From contig NZ_JABACI010000006.1 of NCBI RefSeq assembly GCF_012524205.1, forward strand, positions 62,001-126,000: a stretch of 64,000 nt of DNA. The letters run 5' to 3'. Made by a program: the position numbers and the translations under genes. The notes below the pieces were generated by a model. It saw only the letters and a list, made by a program, of their open reading frames with translations, made no database searches and was not told the DNA's origin. Of the stretch, positions 6,694 to 15,488 are shown piece after piece. Source of the DNA: Microbacterium salsuginis (GTDB lineage: Bacteria > Actinomycetota > Actinomycetes > Actinomycetales > Microbacteriaceae). How positions within the stretch are numbered: position 1 is the stretch's first letter; each line of letters starts with the position of its first letter.

Positions 6694-7236
6694 ATGACAC
6701 GAGACGCGTCAGACAATGAGCCGTTCGTCGCCGAACTCCTCTTCACCGACGGGCTGCCGGCCATGGACGACGAAGTGGGCTATCGCGGAGCCGTCGCGGC
6801 ACGCGCCGCCGGCATCACCTACCGCCAGCTCGACTACTGGGCGCGCACCGAGCTCGTCGAGCCGACGGTTCGCGGCGCCAGCGGCTCCGGTTCGCAGCGG
6901 CTCTACGGGTTCCGCGACATCCTCGTGCTCAAGCTCGTCAAGCGCCTGCTCGACACCGGCATCTCGCTGCAGCAGATCCGCACGGCGGTCGACCAGCTCC
7001 GGGCCTCAGGCATCCGGGACCTCGCGGGCACCACACTCATGAGCGACGGCGCATCGGTGTACCTGTGCACCTCGAACGACGAGGTCATCGACCTCGTGAG
7101 CCGTGGTCAGGGCGTGTTCGGCATCGCCGTGGGCAAGGTGCTGCGCGAGGTCGAGTCCGAACTCGTCGAGTTCGAGGTCGAGAAGCCGGACGCGATGGAC
7201 GAGCTCGCACTCCGCCGCGCCGCACGCACCGCCTGA
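6694..7236 (+). CDS. MerR-family regulator, Rv1830 type
   Basis: A 180-aa protein with an N-terminal MerR helix-turn-helix (YRGAVAARAAGITYRQLDYW, LVEPTVRGASGSGSQRLYGF, DILVLKLVKRLLDTGISLQQ) and a C-terminal domain containing ASVYLCTSNDEVIDLVSRGQ, as in mycobacterial Rv1830. The frame is open upstream to a GTG at 6661, but the ATG at 6694 is the better start because GGAGGGGGG lies just upstream of it. In mycobacteria the bifunctional nuclease gene Rv1829 separates the two regulators; here it is missing and only a 126-base gap remains. Confidence 0.87.
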   Translation: MTRDASDNEPFVAELLFTDGLPAMDDEVGYRGAVAARAAGITYRQLDYWARTELVEPTVRGASGSGSQRLYGFRDILVLKLVKRLLDTGISLQQIRTAVDQLRASGIRDLAGTTLMSDGASVYLCTSNDEVIDLVSRGQGVFGIAVGKVLREVESELVEFEVEKPDAMDELALRRAARTA

Positions 7237-7261
7237 CGCGTCGGCACGGCGGTCGCGGTGC

Positions 7262-8491
7262 TCAGCTCATCGCCACGTCGGCGTGAGCGCGATCGACGGT
7301 GCGCTGTGACAAAGCCTGCTCGAGATCGGCGATGAGATCGGCAGGGTCCTCGAGTCCGATCGAGAGGCGCACGAGCGCGTCCGACGGCTTCGCGTCGGCC
7401 TGCACCGGGCGATGCGTGAGCGACGCGGGATGCTGGATGAGCGAGTCGACGCTCCCGAGCGAGACCGCGTGCGTGAACAGTCGCACCGACGAGGTGAGCG
7501 CGCGGGCGGCGTCGTAGCCCCCGGTCAGCTCGATCGCGATCATCGCGCCCGGGCCGGACTGCTGCGTGCCGATCAGCCCATGCGGGTCGCACTCGGGGAA
7601 CTCCGGAAAGTGGACGCGGGCGATGTCATCGCGCGTGGCGAGCCATCGAGCCACGGCACGGGCGTTCTCCTGCTGCGCTCGCACGCGCACGGGCAGCGTC
7701 GCAAGCCCCCGGTGCAGCAGGTAGGCCGCCAGAGGGTGGAGGAGGGCGCCGGTGATCGCACGGGTGCGCCGCAGAGCCGCCGCCGTACGCGCGTCGCACG
7801 CGATGACGCCGCCGACGACGTCGCCGTGCCCGCCCAGGTACTTCGTCGCGCTGTGGAGCGAGAGCGAAGCGCCGAGATCGAGGGGCTGCTGCAGCACGGG
7901 GGTGGCGAACGTGTTGTCCACGAGCACAGGCACGTCGCCGGCCGCCGCGACGACGGCGCGGATGTCGATGAGCTCGAGGGACGGGTTGGCGGGCGACTCG
8001 ACCACGACGAGCGCCGTGTCGTCGCGGATCGCTGTGGCGACGGCATCCGCCCCGCCGTTCTCGATGGTGCAGTACGTGGTCTCGACACTCAGCAATCCCG
8101 AGGCGAGAAGGTGATCGGTGCCGCCGTACAGCGGACGGACCGCGACGACGTGCCGGCGACCCTGCTCATGCGCGAGGGTCAGCAGGGCGGCGGTGACGGC
8201 CGCCATGCCGGACGAGAACGCCACGGCCTCTTCGGAATGCTCCAGGCGCGCCAGTGCCTCCTCGAATCGTGCGACGGTCGGGTTCCACAGTCGCGCGTAG
8301 ACGTTCGAGCCGCCCTCGAACGGGTGCCCGCCGGTGGCGAGCACCTCGTACGACAGGCCGCCGAGGTCGACGTCGGGCAGAGCGTTCGCCGACGAGAGGT
8401 CGAGGGGGAGCGCGTGGACGCCGAGGGCCGCGAGGTCATCGCGCCCGGCGTGCACGGCAAGGCTGTCGGGGTGCAGCGTCATCGGTGCCAT
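7262..8491 (-). CDS. Transsulfuration-type PLP-dependent enzyme (cystathionine gamma-synthase/lyase family)
   Basis: A 409-aa Cys/Met metabolism PLP enzyme of fold type I. Seen: SNVYARLWNPTVARFEEALA (the Y-x-R-x-x-NP phosphate-contact block), AVAFSSGMAAV, LVVVESPANPSLELIDI, VLVDNTFATPVLQQPLDLGA and the PLP lysine Lys217 in SATKYLGGHGD. Near the C-terminus the usual S-L-G-x-x-x-S-L block appears as VSLGSVDSLIQHP. The segment between LPLDLSS and the NPT motif departs from the common family sequence, so whether it is a synthase, a gamma-lyase or a methionine gamma-lyase is open. The ATG at 8491 is preferred over a TTG at 8527 because the TTG would be part of a plausible -35 (TTGCCT) paired with GAACAT seven bases before the ATG. 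Confidence 0.82.
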   Translation of the reverse strand: MAPMTLHPDSLAVHAGRDDLAALGVHALPLDLSSANALPDVDLGGLSYEVLATGGHPFEGGSNVYARLWNPTVARFEEALARLEHSEEAVAFSSGMAAVTAALLTLAHEQGRRHVVAVRPLYGGTDHLLASGLLSVETTYCTIENGGADAVATAIRDDTALVVVESPANPSLELIDIRAVVAAAGDVPVLVDNTFATPVLQQPLDLGASLSLHSATKYLGGHGDVVGGVIACDARTAAALRRTRAITGALLHPLAAYLLHRGLATLPVRVRAQQENARAVARWLATRDDIARVHFPEFPECDPHGLIGTQQSGPGAMIAIELTGGYDAARALTSSVRLFTHAVSLGSVDSLIQHPASLTHRPVQADAKPSDALVRLSIGLEDPADLIADLEQALSQRTVDRAHADVAMS

Positions 8492-8657
8492 GGTCGATAT
8501 GTTCAGCGACTTCGCCACGAAAGGCAAGTCCTGTGCACCCCGTCACGCACTAAGAGAGCAATCTGACCATCCCGCGAGCATTGTGCTGACCCGCCACCGC
8601 TCCGCCCGCTGCGTTCGATCGGACCCGGGTCGCGTCGCGCCGGGCTGGAAGGGAGGG

Positions 8658-9467
8658 TCAGGCGCGCGTGTCGTCGGGCACCGGGATGCGGCCGGTGCGC
8701 ATCACTCGGTCCAGGAGCGAGTCGAAGTCGGCCGCGAGCTCTTGCGCGGAGTCGCCGGGCCAGATGTGCAGCGGCTTGGCGGCGCCCTGCGCCTGCTGCA
8801 GTGAGGTGCGCTCGGGCAGCTGCGGCGCGAGCACGAGCGGGCCGAACATGTCGCGCAGCTCTTTGATGCGGAACTGATGCTCGATCGACTGCGGGCGAAC
8901 GCGGTTGACCACGATGCCGAGCGGCTGCAGGCGGGGGGAGAGACCGCGGCGGATCTCTTCGATGGCGCGCAAGGCGCGGTCGGCGGCGGCCACCGAGAAC
9001 AGGCCGGGCTCGGTCACGACGATCACGCGGTCACTCGCGGCCCACGCCGTGCGGGTGAGTGCGTTGAGCGACGGTGCGCAGTCGATCAGCACGAGGTCGT
9101 AGTCGGCCTCGATCGTGGCCAGCGCCTCTTCCATCTTCCAGACGTCGCGCACGCTGGGGTGCGGTCCGTCGAAGTTGATCGCTGAGGGGCTGCCGATCAT
9201 GACGTCGATGGTGCCGGGATGCACCTTCGCCCAGCCGCTGGAGGTGATGGCCTGGCGGACCGTCTTCTCCTTGGGATTGGCGAGGACATCGGCGACATTC
9301 AGTCGCCCGGCGACCTGAATATCCATGCCCGTCGACACGTCGGACTGCGGGTCGAGGTCGACGACGAGCGTGCGGACACCGCGGGCGAAGGCCGCCGACG
9401 CGAGTCCGAGAGTCACGGTCGTCTTGCCGACGCCTCCCTTGAGCGAGCTGACGGAAAGGACGTGCAC
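8658..9467 (-). CDS. ParA/Soj-family ATPase
   Basis: A 269-aa cytoplasmic protein. A deviant Walker A motif KGGVGKTT is at residues 10-17, followed by LVVDLDPQSDVSTG (Walker A', typical of ParA), a DLVLIDCAPSLNALT Walker B region and IVVTEPGLFSVAAADRALRA. There is no ParB, and no parS-like 16-mer was noticed, so it is probably not the chromosomal ParA of the origin region; orphan ParA-type ATPases position other cargo. Divergent from pyruvate carboxylase. The GTG start at 9467 lies eight bases after a minus-strand TAACGT. Confidence 0.88.
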   Translation of the reverse strand: MHVLSVSSLKGGVGKTTVTLGLASAAFARGVRTLVVDLDPQSDVSTGMDIQVAGRLNVADVLANPKEKTVRQAITSSGWAKVHPGTIDVMIGSPSAINFDGPHPSVRDVWKMEEALATIEADYDLVLIDCAPSLNALTRTAWAASDRVIVVTEPGLFSVAAADRALRAIEEIRRGLSPRLQPLGIVVNRVRPQSIEHQFRIKELRDMFGPLVLAPQLPERTSLQQAQGAAKPLHIWPGDSAQELAADFDSLLDRVMRTGRIPVPDDTRA

Positions 9468-9475
9468 AAGGCACC

Positions 9476-9495
9476 ACGTTACCGTCCCCTAGGCT
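9476..9495. promoter_or_regulatory. Divergent -10 elements for the parA-like gene and pyc
   Basis: TAACGT on the minus strand (9481 to 9476), eight bases before the parA-like GTG, and TAGGCT on the plus strand (9490-9495) for pyc, which then has a leader of roughly 50 bases with a CGGAGG ribosome-binding site before 9554. Confidence 0.45.
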
Positions 9496-9553
9496 GAGAG
9501 CACACTCAGCCCGTTTCCAGGGGCCCGTCTGCACCGCCGCCCACGGAGGTCGA

Positions 9554-12500
9554 ATGTTCCGCAAGATCCTGGTCGCGAACCGTGGTGAGATCGCCATCCG
9601 CGCTTTCCGAGCGGCCTACGAACTGGGGGCGCGCACCGTCGCGGTCTTCCCCTACGAGGACCGCAACTCGCTGCATCGGCTGAAGGCCGACGAGGCGTAC
9701 CAGATCGGCGAGAAGGGGCATCCGGTCCGCGCGTACCTCGACGTGGACGAGATCGTCCGCGTCGCGAGAGAGGCGGGGGCCGACGCGATCTACCCCGGCT
9801 ACGGCTTCCTGTCCGAGAACCCGGACCTGGCAGAGAAGGCCGCCGCGAACGGCATCGCATTCATCGGACCGCCCGCGAGCGTGCTCGAGATGGCCGGCAA
9901 CAAGGTCACCGCGAAGCAGCACGCCGTCGCGGCGGGCGTGCCGGTGCTGCGGTCGACGGATGCCTCGGACGACGTCGATGCGCTCCTGGAGCAGGCCGAC
10001 GACATCGGCTTCCCGATCTTCGTGAAGGCCGTCGCCGGTGGCGGCGGACGAGGGATGCGGCGCGTCGCGCAGCGTGAAGAGCTCGCACCCGCTCTCGCCG
10101 AGGCCATGCGTGAAGCGGGCAGCGCGTTCGGCGACGCCCGGGTGTTCCTCGAGCAGGCCGTCCAGCGCCCCCGGCACATCGAGGTGCAGATCCTCGCCGA
10201 CAAGACGGGGGAGACGGTCCACCTGTTCGAGCGTGACTGCTCGCTGCAGCGTCGCCACCAGAAGGTGATCGAGATCGCGCCGGCCCCGAACCTCGATCCG
10301 ACGGTCCGGGACGCGCTGCACGCGTACGCCGTCGCCTTCGCACGCTCGATCGGCTATGAGAACGCCGGCACCGTCGAGTTCCTCCTCGAGACCGCCGGCC
10401 CGCGCACCGGGGAGGTCGTCTTCATCGAGATGAACCCCCGGATCCAGGTCGAGCACACCGTGACCGAGGAGGTCACCGACGTCGACCTCGTGCAGTCGCA
10501 GATGCGCATCGCAGCGGGCCAGTCGCTCGACGAGCTCGGCCTCACCCAGGATCGGATCCGCCTCCGCGGAGCGGCGCTCCAATGCCGCATCACGACGGAG
10601 GACCCGACCCAGGGCTTCCGCCCCGACACCGGCAAGATCACCACGTACCGCTCACCCGGCGGCGCGGGCATCCGCCTGGACGGTGGCACGACGGCGGCGG
10701 GCTCGCAGATCAGTCCGCACTTCGACTCCATGCTGTCCAAGCTCACGTGCCGGGGCCGCGACTTCGGCGCCGCAGTGGTGCGTGCGCGTCGAGCTCTCGC
10801 CGAGTTCCGCATCCGAGGCGTCTCGACGAACATCCCGTTCCTGCAGGCGGTGCTCGACGACCCGTCGTTCGTCGCCGGCGATGTCTCGACGTCGTTCATC
10901 GACGAGCGGCCGGGACTGCTCAAGGGCCGCGAGTCCAAGGACCGCGGCACCAAGATCCTCAACTGGCTGACCGACACCACCGTGAACCGTCCGCACGGCG
11001 ACAACCCGGTCACCGTCGACCCGCGCCTGAAGCTGCCGGCCGCCGATCTGACGGTCGAGCCGCCGGCCGGATCGCGCCAGCGCCTGCTCGAGCTCGGCCC
11101 GGCCGCGTTCGCGAAGGCGCTTCGTGAACAGAACGCCCTCGGTGTGACCGAGACGACCTTCCGCGACGCGCACCAGTCGCTGCTGGCCACCCGCGTCCGC
11201 ACGAAGGACCTCGTGACGGTCGCCCCGTACGTCGCGCGCCTGACGCCGCAGCTGCTCTCGGTCGAGGCATGGGGCGGCGCGACGTACGACGTCGCCCTGC
11301 GGTTCCTCGGCGAGGACCCGTGGGAGCGTCTGGACCGGCTGCGCACGGCGCTGCCCAACGTCGCGATCCAGATGCTGCTGCGCGGCCGCAACACCGTGGG
11401 CTACACGCCCTACCCGACCGAGGTCACCGATGCGTTCGTGCGGGAGGCCGCCGCATCCGGGATCGACATCTTCCGCATCTTCGACGCCCTCAACGACGTG
11501 TCGCAGATGCGTCCGGCGATCGACGCCGTGCTGCAGACGGGCACGGCCGTCGCCGAGGTCGCCGTCTGCTACACCGGCGACCTCCTCAACCCCGCCGAGG
11601 ACCAGTACACGCTGGACTACTACCTGCGGGTGGCCGAGCAGATCGCCGACGCGGGAGCCCACGTGCTCGCGATCAAAGACATGGCGGGGCTGCTGCGGCC
11701 GGCCGCGGCATCCCGTCTCGTCTCGGCCCTGCGCGAGAACTTCGACCTTCCGGTGCACGTGCACACGCACGACACCGCGGGCGGGCAGCTGGCGACATTG
11801 CTGGCCGCCAGCGCGGCGGGGGCGGATGCCGTCGACGCGGCCGCCGCCCCGATGTCGGGCACCACCAGCCAGCCGTCGCTGTCGGCGCTGGTCGCAGCGC
11901 TGTCGCACACTGAGCGCGACACCGGCATCGACCTGGATGCGGTGAGCGATCTGGAGCCGTACTGGGAGGCGGTGCGTCACCTGTACCGCCCGTTCGAGTC
12001 GGGTCTGCCCGGTCCCACGGGACGCGTCTACCATCACGAGATCCCCGGTGGCCAGCTGTCGAACCTGCGCCAGCAGGCGATCGCGCTGGGGCTCGCGGAG
12101 GACTTCGAGCTGATCGAGGACATGTACGCCGCCGCCAATGACATCCTCGGCCGTGTGCCGAAGGTCACGCCGTCCTCGAAGGTGGTCGGCGACCTGGCGC
12201 TGCACCTCGCGGCCGTCAAGGCTGACCCGAAGGACTTCGCCGAGAACCCGCAGAACTACGACATCCCGGACTCCGTCGTCGGTTTCATGGCCGGCGAGCT
12301 CGGAGAGCTGCCGTTCGGCTGGCCGGAGCCCTTCCGCACGAAGGTGCTGCAGGGCCGCACGGTGAACATCGAGGTGACGCCGCTCACGGGAGGCGAGTCG
12401 GCGGCATTGGAAGCGGATGCCGCGTCCCGCCGCGCGATGCTGAACAAGCTGCTGTTCCCCGGGCCGACCCGCGAGTACGAGCAGCGCCGCGAGGTCTTCG

Positions 12501-12961
12501 GCGACCTGAGCGTGCTCGACACCGCGGATTATCTGTACGGTCTCGCGCAGGGCACCGAGCACGTCGTCGAGATCGAGCGCGGCGTGCAGCTGTTCGTCGG
12601 GCTCGAAGCCATCGGCGAAGCCGATGACAAGGGCATGCGGACGGTCATGACGACCCTCAACGGCCAGCTGCGTCCGGTGTTCGTGAGGGATCGCAGCATC
12701 CAGGTCGAATCGCGTCAGGCCGAGAAGGCCGACACGTCGAAACCCGGTCAGGTGGCGGCTCCGTTCTCGGGCGTCGTGACGCTCAAGACCGTCGTCGGCG
12801 ACGCGGTCGTCGCCGGCCAGCCGGTCGCCTCGATCGAGGCGATGAAGATGGAAGCGGCGATCACCGCGCCCGTCGACGGGGTCGTGGAGCGTCTCGCCAT
12901 CGCGGAGACCGCTCAGGTCGACGCGGGGGACCTTTTGGTCGTGGTCCGTCCCGCCCAGTAG
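9554..12961 (+). CDS. pyc: Pyruvate carboxylase
   Basis: A 1135-aa single-chain biotin enzyme that carboxylates pyruvate to oxaloacetate with ATP and bicarbonate, feeding the TCA cycle. Domains in order: biotin carboxylase (about 1-450; ILVANRGEIAIRAFRA, the VAGGGGRGMRRV ATP loop, FIEMNPRIQVEHTVTEEV); carboxyltransferase (about 530-810; TETTFRDAHQSLLATRVR, with the KDMAGLL metal-site region); the PYC/OADA linker; and a biotinyl domain with the attachment lysine in EAMKME near residue 1096. Length is that of intact Pyc. ATG 9554 follows ACGGAGG. The stop codon TAG (12959-12961) forms the first half of the next gene's -10. Confidence 0.97.
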   Translation: MFRKILVANRGEIAIRAFRAAYELGARTVAVFPYEDRNSLHRLKADEAYQIGEKGHPVRAYLDVDEIVRVAREAGADAIYPGYGFLSENPDLAEKAAANGIAFIGPPASVLEMAGNKVTAKQHAVAAGVPVLRSTDASDDVDALLEQADDIGFPIFVKAVAGGGGRGMRRVAQREELAPALAEAMREAGSAFGDARVFLEQAVQRPRHIEVQILADKTGETVHLFERDCSLQRRHQKVIEIAPAPNLDPTVRDALHAYAVAFARSIGYENAGTVEFLLETAGPRTGEVVFIEMNPRIQVEHTVTEEVTDVDLVQSQMRIAAGQSLDELGLTQDRIRLRGAALQCRITTEDPTQGFRPDTGKITTYRSPGGAGIRLDGGTTAAGSQISPHFDSMLSKLTCRGRDFGAAVVRARRALAEFRIRGVSTNIPFLQAVLDDPSFVAGDVSTSFIDERPGLLKGRESKDRGTKILNWLTDTTVNRPHGDNPVTVDPRLKLPAADLTVEPPAGSRQRLLELGPAAFAKALREQNALGVTETTFRDAHQSLLATRVRTKDLVTVAPYVARLTPQLLSVEAWGGATYDVALRFLGEDPWERLDRLRTALPNVAIQMLLRGRNTVGYTPYPTEVTDAFVREAAASGIDIFRIFDALNDVSQMRPAIDAVLQTGTAVAEVAVCYTGDLLNPAEDQYTLDYYLRVAEQIADAGAHVLAIKDMAGLLRPAAASRLVSALRENFDLPVHVHTHDTAGGQLATLLAASAAGADAVDAAAAPMSGTTSQPSLSALVAALSHTERDTGIDLDAVSDLEPYWEAVRHLYRPFESGLPGPTGRVYHHEIPGGQLSNLRQQAIALGLAEDFELIEDMYAAANDILGRVPKVTPSSKVVGDLALHLAAVKADPKDFAENPQNYDIPDSVVGFMAGELGELPFGWPEPFRTKVLQGRTVNIEVTPLTGGESAALEADAASRRAMLNKLLFPGPTREYEQRREVFGDLSVLDTADYLYGLAQGTEHVVEIERGVQLFVGLEAIGEADDKGMRTVMTTLNGQLRPVFVRDRSIQVESRQAEKADTSKPGQVAAPFSGVVTLKTVVGDAVVAGQPVASIEAMKMEAAITAPVDGVVERLAIAETAQVDAGDLLVVVRPAQ

Positions 12962-12964
12962 CCT
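12959..12964 (+). promoter_or_regulatory. -10 element overlapping the pyc stop codon
   Basis: TAGCCT whose TAG is the pyc stop. The downstream gene starts at GTG 13014 after a leader carrying TGGAGA. Confidence 0.45.
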
Positions 12965-13013
12965 GGAGGGCGGCATCCGCCCGAAACGCCCTTCTGCTCT
13001 GGAGATCTCCGCA

Positions 13014-14837
13014 GTGACGCCCGACCGACCCGACCATACGCCCGACGAAGCCGTGAACGGCGTGCTCTCCGACACGGGGAGCCTCGACACGACCGGACTC
13101 GGCATCCTGGGCGGTGCGACAGCACAGGTGAACGTCGAACTGCCGACCGAGTCGGAAGACGACCTCGCCGACGACGATGTCATCGACGACGAGGTGCCCT
13201 TCGTGGTCGAGATCCCCGCCGACGCCGAGCTGCCCGCCGCGGCCATGACCGTCCACGTGGATGAGCCCGCCGTCGAGACCGCTGAGGCCGAGATCATCGA
13301 GACCGAACCGGAACTCGAGGACTGGACGGTGGAGGCGGACGGTTTCGACCGTCCGCGGACGGACGAAGACATCGCCGACGCCGACGAGGTGTTCGAAGAG
13401 ACCTCCGCGCTCGATGAGACGGTGGATGGCGGGGGCGAGGCAGCCGCAGCGTCCCCTCTCGCCGACAGCTCCGCGCCGGGCGACGATGGTGTGAACGACT
13501 CCGAGGTGAACGACGGCGACTTCAAGGGAGTCGCCGCGTACGCCACCGACGAGTACGATGCGGTGACATTCGAGGATGCCGAGTTCGAAGACGCCGAGTT
13601 CGCCGCCGGACTGGCGGACGCGGCCGCCGCGACTGCGGAGGAGCCCATGATCGCCGACACCCCGTCCGACGCGCCGGAGGAATCCGGGGCGCGCGCACCC
13701 CAGAGCGCGGCATCCGCTCCGCCGGCACCGCCCGCCACGCCGGCGGCCTCGACCGGACCGACGCCGGCCACGCGCCGCGAGGCGCACCACACCGGCGCGC
13801 TCCCCGTCGTCGAGCGGGCCGTCGAGCGATCGCAGCCGCATGCCGGCGTCGCACTGACGTCCAAGCGGCTCGGGGAGTTCGAACCCGACCGCGAGACCGC
13901 CGATCTTCTCACGGCCGACCGCCTGCTCGACCCGCACCAGGTGACCCGCTCCGAGCCGGAGGGGATGTGGCAGCACTTCGTGTACTCGATCTCGGGCCGG
14001 CGCATCAACCTGGGCGACAGCAAGCGCGCTCGCGCCCGCAAGGAACTCGACCGCCGCATCGCCGCGCCGCTCGCCGGCGGCGCGCGGTTCGTGCCGGTGC
14101 TGTCGCGCAAGGGCGGGGTGGGCAAGACCACGGTGACGACGCTGCTGGGCATGGCACTCGCCGATGCACGTGACGATCGCGTCATCGCCGTCGACGCCAA
14201 TCCCGACCGCGGCACGCTGGCCGAGCGCATCTCACGCGAGAGCGGCAAGACCGTCCGCGACCTCGTGCGCGTGCGCGGCGACGTCGTGGGCTTCAACGAC
14301 CTCTCGAACATCGTCGCCCGCGACGAGACGCGCCTGGACGTCGTCGCGTCCGACACCGACCCACGGGTCTCTGAGGCCTTCAACGACCAGGACTACCGGG
14401 ATGTCGCGTCGCTCGCCGCGCACTACTACTCGGTCGTGCTCACCGACACCGGTACCGGCATCGTGCACTCCGTGATGGGGGCGACGCTGGACCTCGCCGA
14501 TCAGATCGTGATCGTCGCGGGATTGAGCGTCGACGAGGCGCGCCTCGCGTCCGAGACGCTCACGTGGCTCGAGACGAACGGCTACTCCGACAAGGTGCGC
14601 GGCGCCGTGGTGGTGCTCAACAACGCACGCCCCGGCCAGCCGCTGGTGCAGCTGGACGAGCTGGAGTCGCACTTCCGCACGCGGGTGCGGTCGGTTGTCC
14701 GCATGCCGTACGACGCCCACATCGCGACCGGAAGCGCCATCGTGTTCCGCGACCTGCAGCCCGCGACCCGCCTTGCGGCGCGCGAGCTGGCGGCCGTGGT
14801 CATCGAGGGTCTGCGCTCGTACGCTTCGGCGGCCTGA
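13014..14837 (+). CDS. Large MinD/ParA-like ATPase with long acidic N-terminal extension
   Basis: A 607-aa protein. Residues 1 to about 270 are low-complexity and very acidic (Asp/Glu/Ala-rich, repeated EDAEF-type segments). A Pro/Ala stretch follows, then a linker (YSISGRRINLGDSKRARARK) and the ATPase domain: SRKGGVGKTTVTT with Walker A lysine about 371, IAVDANPDRGTLAERIS, SVVLTDTGTGI, LADQIVIVAGLSVDEA and VVVLNNA. The Walker A and DANPDRG blocks match the MinD-like ATPases of actinobacteria, some of which sit beside type VII secretion genes. No ESX genes are in the window. Def follows eight bases downstream. Cargo and partner are unknown. Confidence 0.85.
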   Translation: MTPDRPDHTPDEAVNGVLSDTGSLDTTGLGILGGATAQVNVELPTESEDDLADDDVIDDEVPFVVEIPADAELPAAAMTVHVDEPAVETAEAEIIETEPELEDWTVEADGFDRPRTDEDIADADEVFEETSALDETVDGGGEAAAASPLADSSAPGDDGVNDSEVNDGDFKGVAAYATDEYDAVTFEDAEFEDAEFAAGLADAAAATAEEPMIADTPSDAPEESGARAPQSAASAPPAPPATPAASTGPTPATRREAHHTGALPVVERAVERSQPHAGVALTSKRLGEFEPDRETADLLTADRLLDPHQVTRSEPEGMWQHFVYSISGRRINLGDSKRARARKELDRRIAAPLAGGARFVPVLSRKGGVGKTTVTTLLGMALADARDDRVIAVDANPDRGTLAERISRESGKTVRDLVRVRGDVVGFNDLSNIVARDETRLDVVASDTDPRVSEAFNDQDYRDVASLAAHYYSVVLTDTGTGIVHSVMGATLDLADQIVIVAGLSVDEARLASETLTWLETNGYSDKVRGAVVVLNNARPGQPLVQLDELESHFRTRVRSVVRMPYDAHIATGSAIVFRDLQPATRLAARELAAVVIEGLRSYASAA

Positions 14838-14845
14838 GGCATCCC

Positions 14846-15337
14846 ATGGCAGTTCGTCCCATTCGTGTCTTCGGCGACCCCGTCCTGAAGTCGGTCAGCG
14901 CTCCTATCCGTGAGATCGACGACGGCGTCCGTGCCCTCGTGAAGGACCTGATCGACACCGTCGAGCTCCCCGGACGCGCGGGGGTGGCCGCATGCCAGAT
15001 CGGCGTCGGGCTGAGAGCGTTCAGCTACAACATCGACGGCGACATCGGCTACGTCCTCAACCCCGTGCTGGTCGAGACCTCCGGCGACCCGGAGCCGATC
15101 GGCGAGGGATGCCTCTCGGTGCCCGGACTCTGGCACGACGCCGTCCGCTTTCCGTACGCCAAGGTCGTCGGCATCGACCTCGACGGGAACGAGATCGTCG
15201 TCGAGGGTGAAGGGCTGCTCGCGCAGGCGCTGCAGCACGAGACCGATCACCTCGACGGGGTGCTGTACCTCGACCGGCTCACTCCCGAGGAGCGCCGCGT
15301 CGCGATGCGTGAGATCCGCGAGTCCGACTGGTTTTGA
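14846..15337 (+). CDS. def: Peptide deformylase
   Basis: A 163-aa iron or zinc hydrolase that removes the N-formyl group from nascent proteins. The three family motifs are present: GVAACQIGVG around residues 46-55 (family GLAAPQIG; the usual Pro is Cys50 here), EGCLSVPG with metal ligand Cys89, and QHETDHLDG with His131, Glu132 and His135. The ATG at 14846 lies eight bases after the stop of the MinD-like ATPase gene, so the two are probably co-transcribed. Followed by a REP-like inverted segment and a strong terminator. The Pro-to-Cys change in motif 1 deserves notice but need not affect activity. Confidence 0.94.
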   Translation: MAVRPIRVFGDPVLKSVSAPIREIDDGVRALVKDLIDTVELPGRAGVAACQIGVGLRAFSYNIDGDIGYVLNPVLVETSGDPEPIGEGCLSVPGLWHDAVRFPYAKVVGIDLDGNEIVVEGEGLLAQALQHETDHLDGVLYLDRLTPEERRVAMREIRESDWF

Positions 15338-15390
15338 CGCGCCTCGGATCAATGCGAGCGCCAGCGAGCGTTGATGGGTGCCGGGTCGTG

Positions 15391-15427
15391 GTTGAGCGAG
15401 CGAAGCGAGTCGGAACCTCGCTCGACT
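15391..15427. repeat. REP-like imperfect palindrome
   Basis: GTTGAGCGAGCGAAGCGAGT followed by CGGAACCTCGCTCGAC. The GAGCGAG and CTCGCTC arms can pair and GAGCGAGCGAAGCGAG is internally repetitive. Sequences of this style are, from memory, scattered in intergenic regions of related actinobacteria; only one copy is in this window. Confidence 0.45.
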
Positions 15428-15436
15428 GACGCGAGA

Positions 15437-15478
15437 ATGCCGCAGCCCGGGCCGTTCGAAGGGCCCGGGCTGCGGCAT
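15437..15478. terminator. Strong hairpin terminator between def and the acyl-CoA synthetase gene
   Basis: A 17-bp perfect stem, 15437-15453 with 15462-15478, starting ATGCCGCAGCCC. It sits between convergent genes. Confidence 0.8.
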
Positions 15479-15488
15479 CCGTCGTCTC

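Noticed and set aside
8492..8527. TTG start giving 12 extra residues on the transsulfuration enzyme.
   Set aside because: The TTG fits better as part of a TTGCCT -35 with GAACAT 17 bases on and ATG 8491 seven bases later.
10652..14383. A very long minus-strand open frame (over 1200 codons) opposite pyc and the MinD-like gene.
   Set aside because: Its translation is low-complexity Arg/Ser/Ala sequence with no domain, and the plus strand carries clearly recognisable proteins. High GC suppresses stops in antisense frames.
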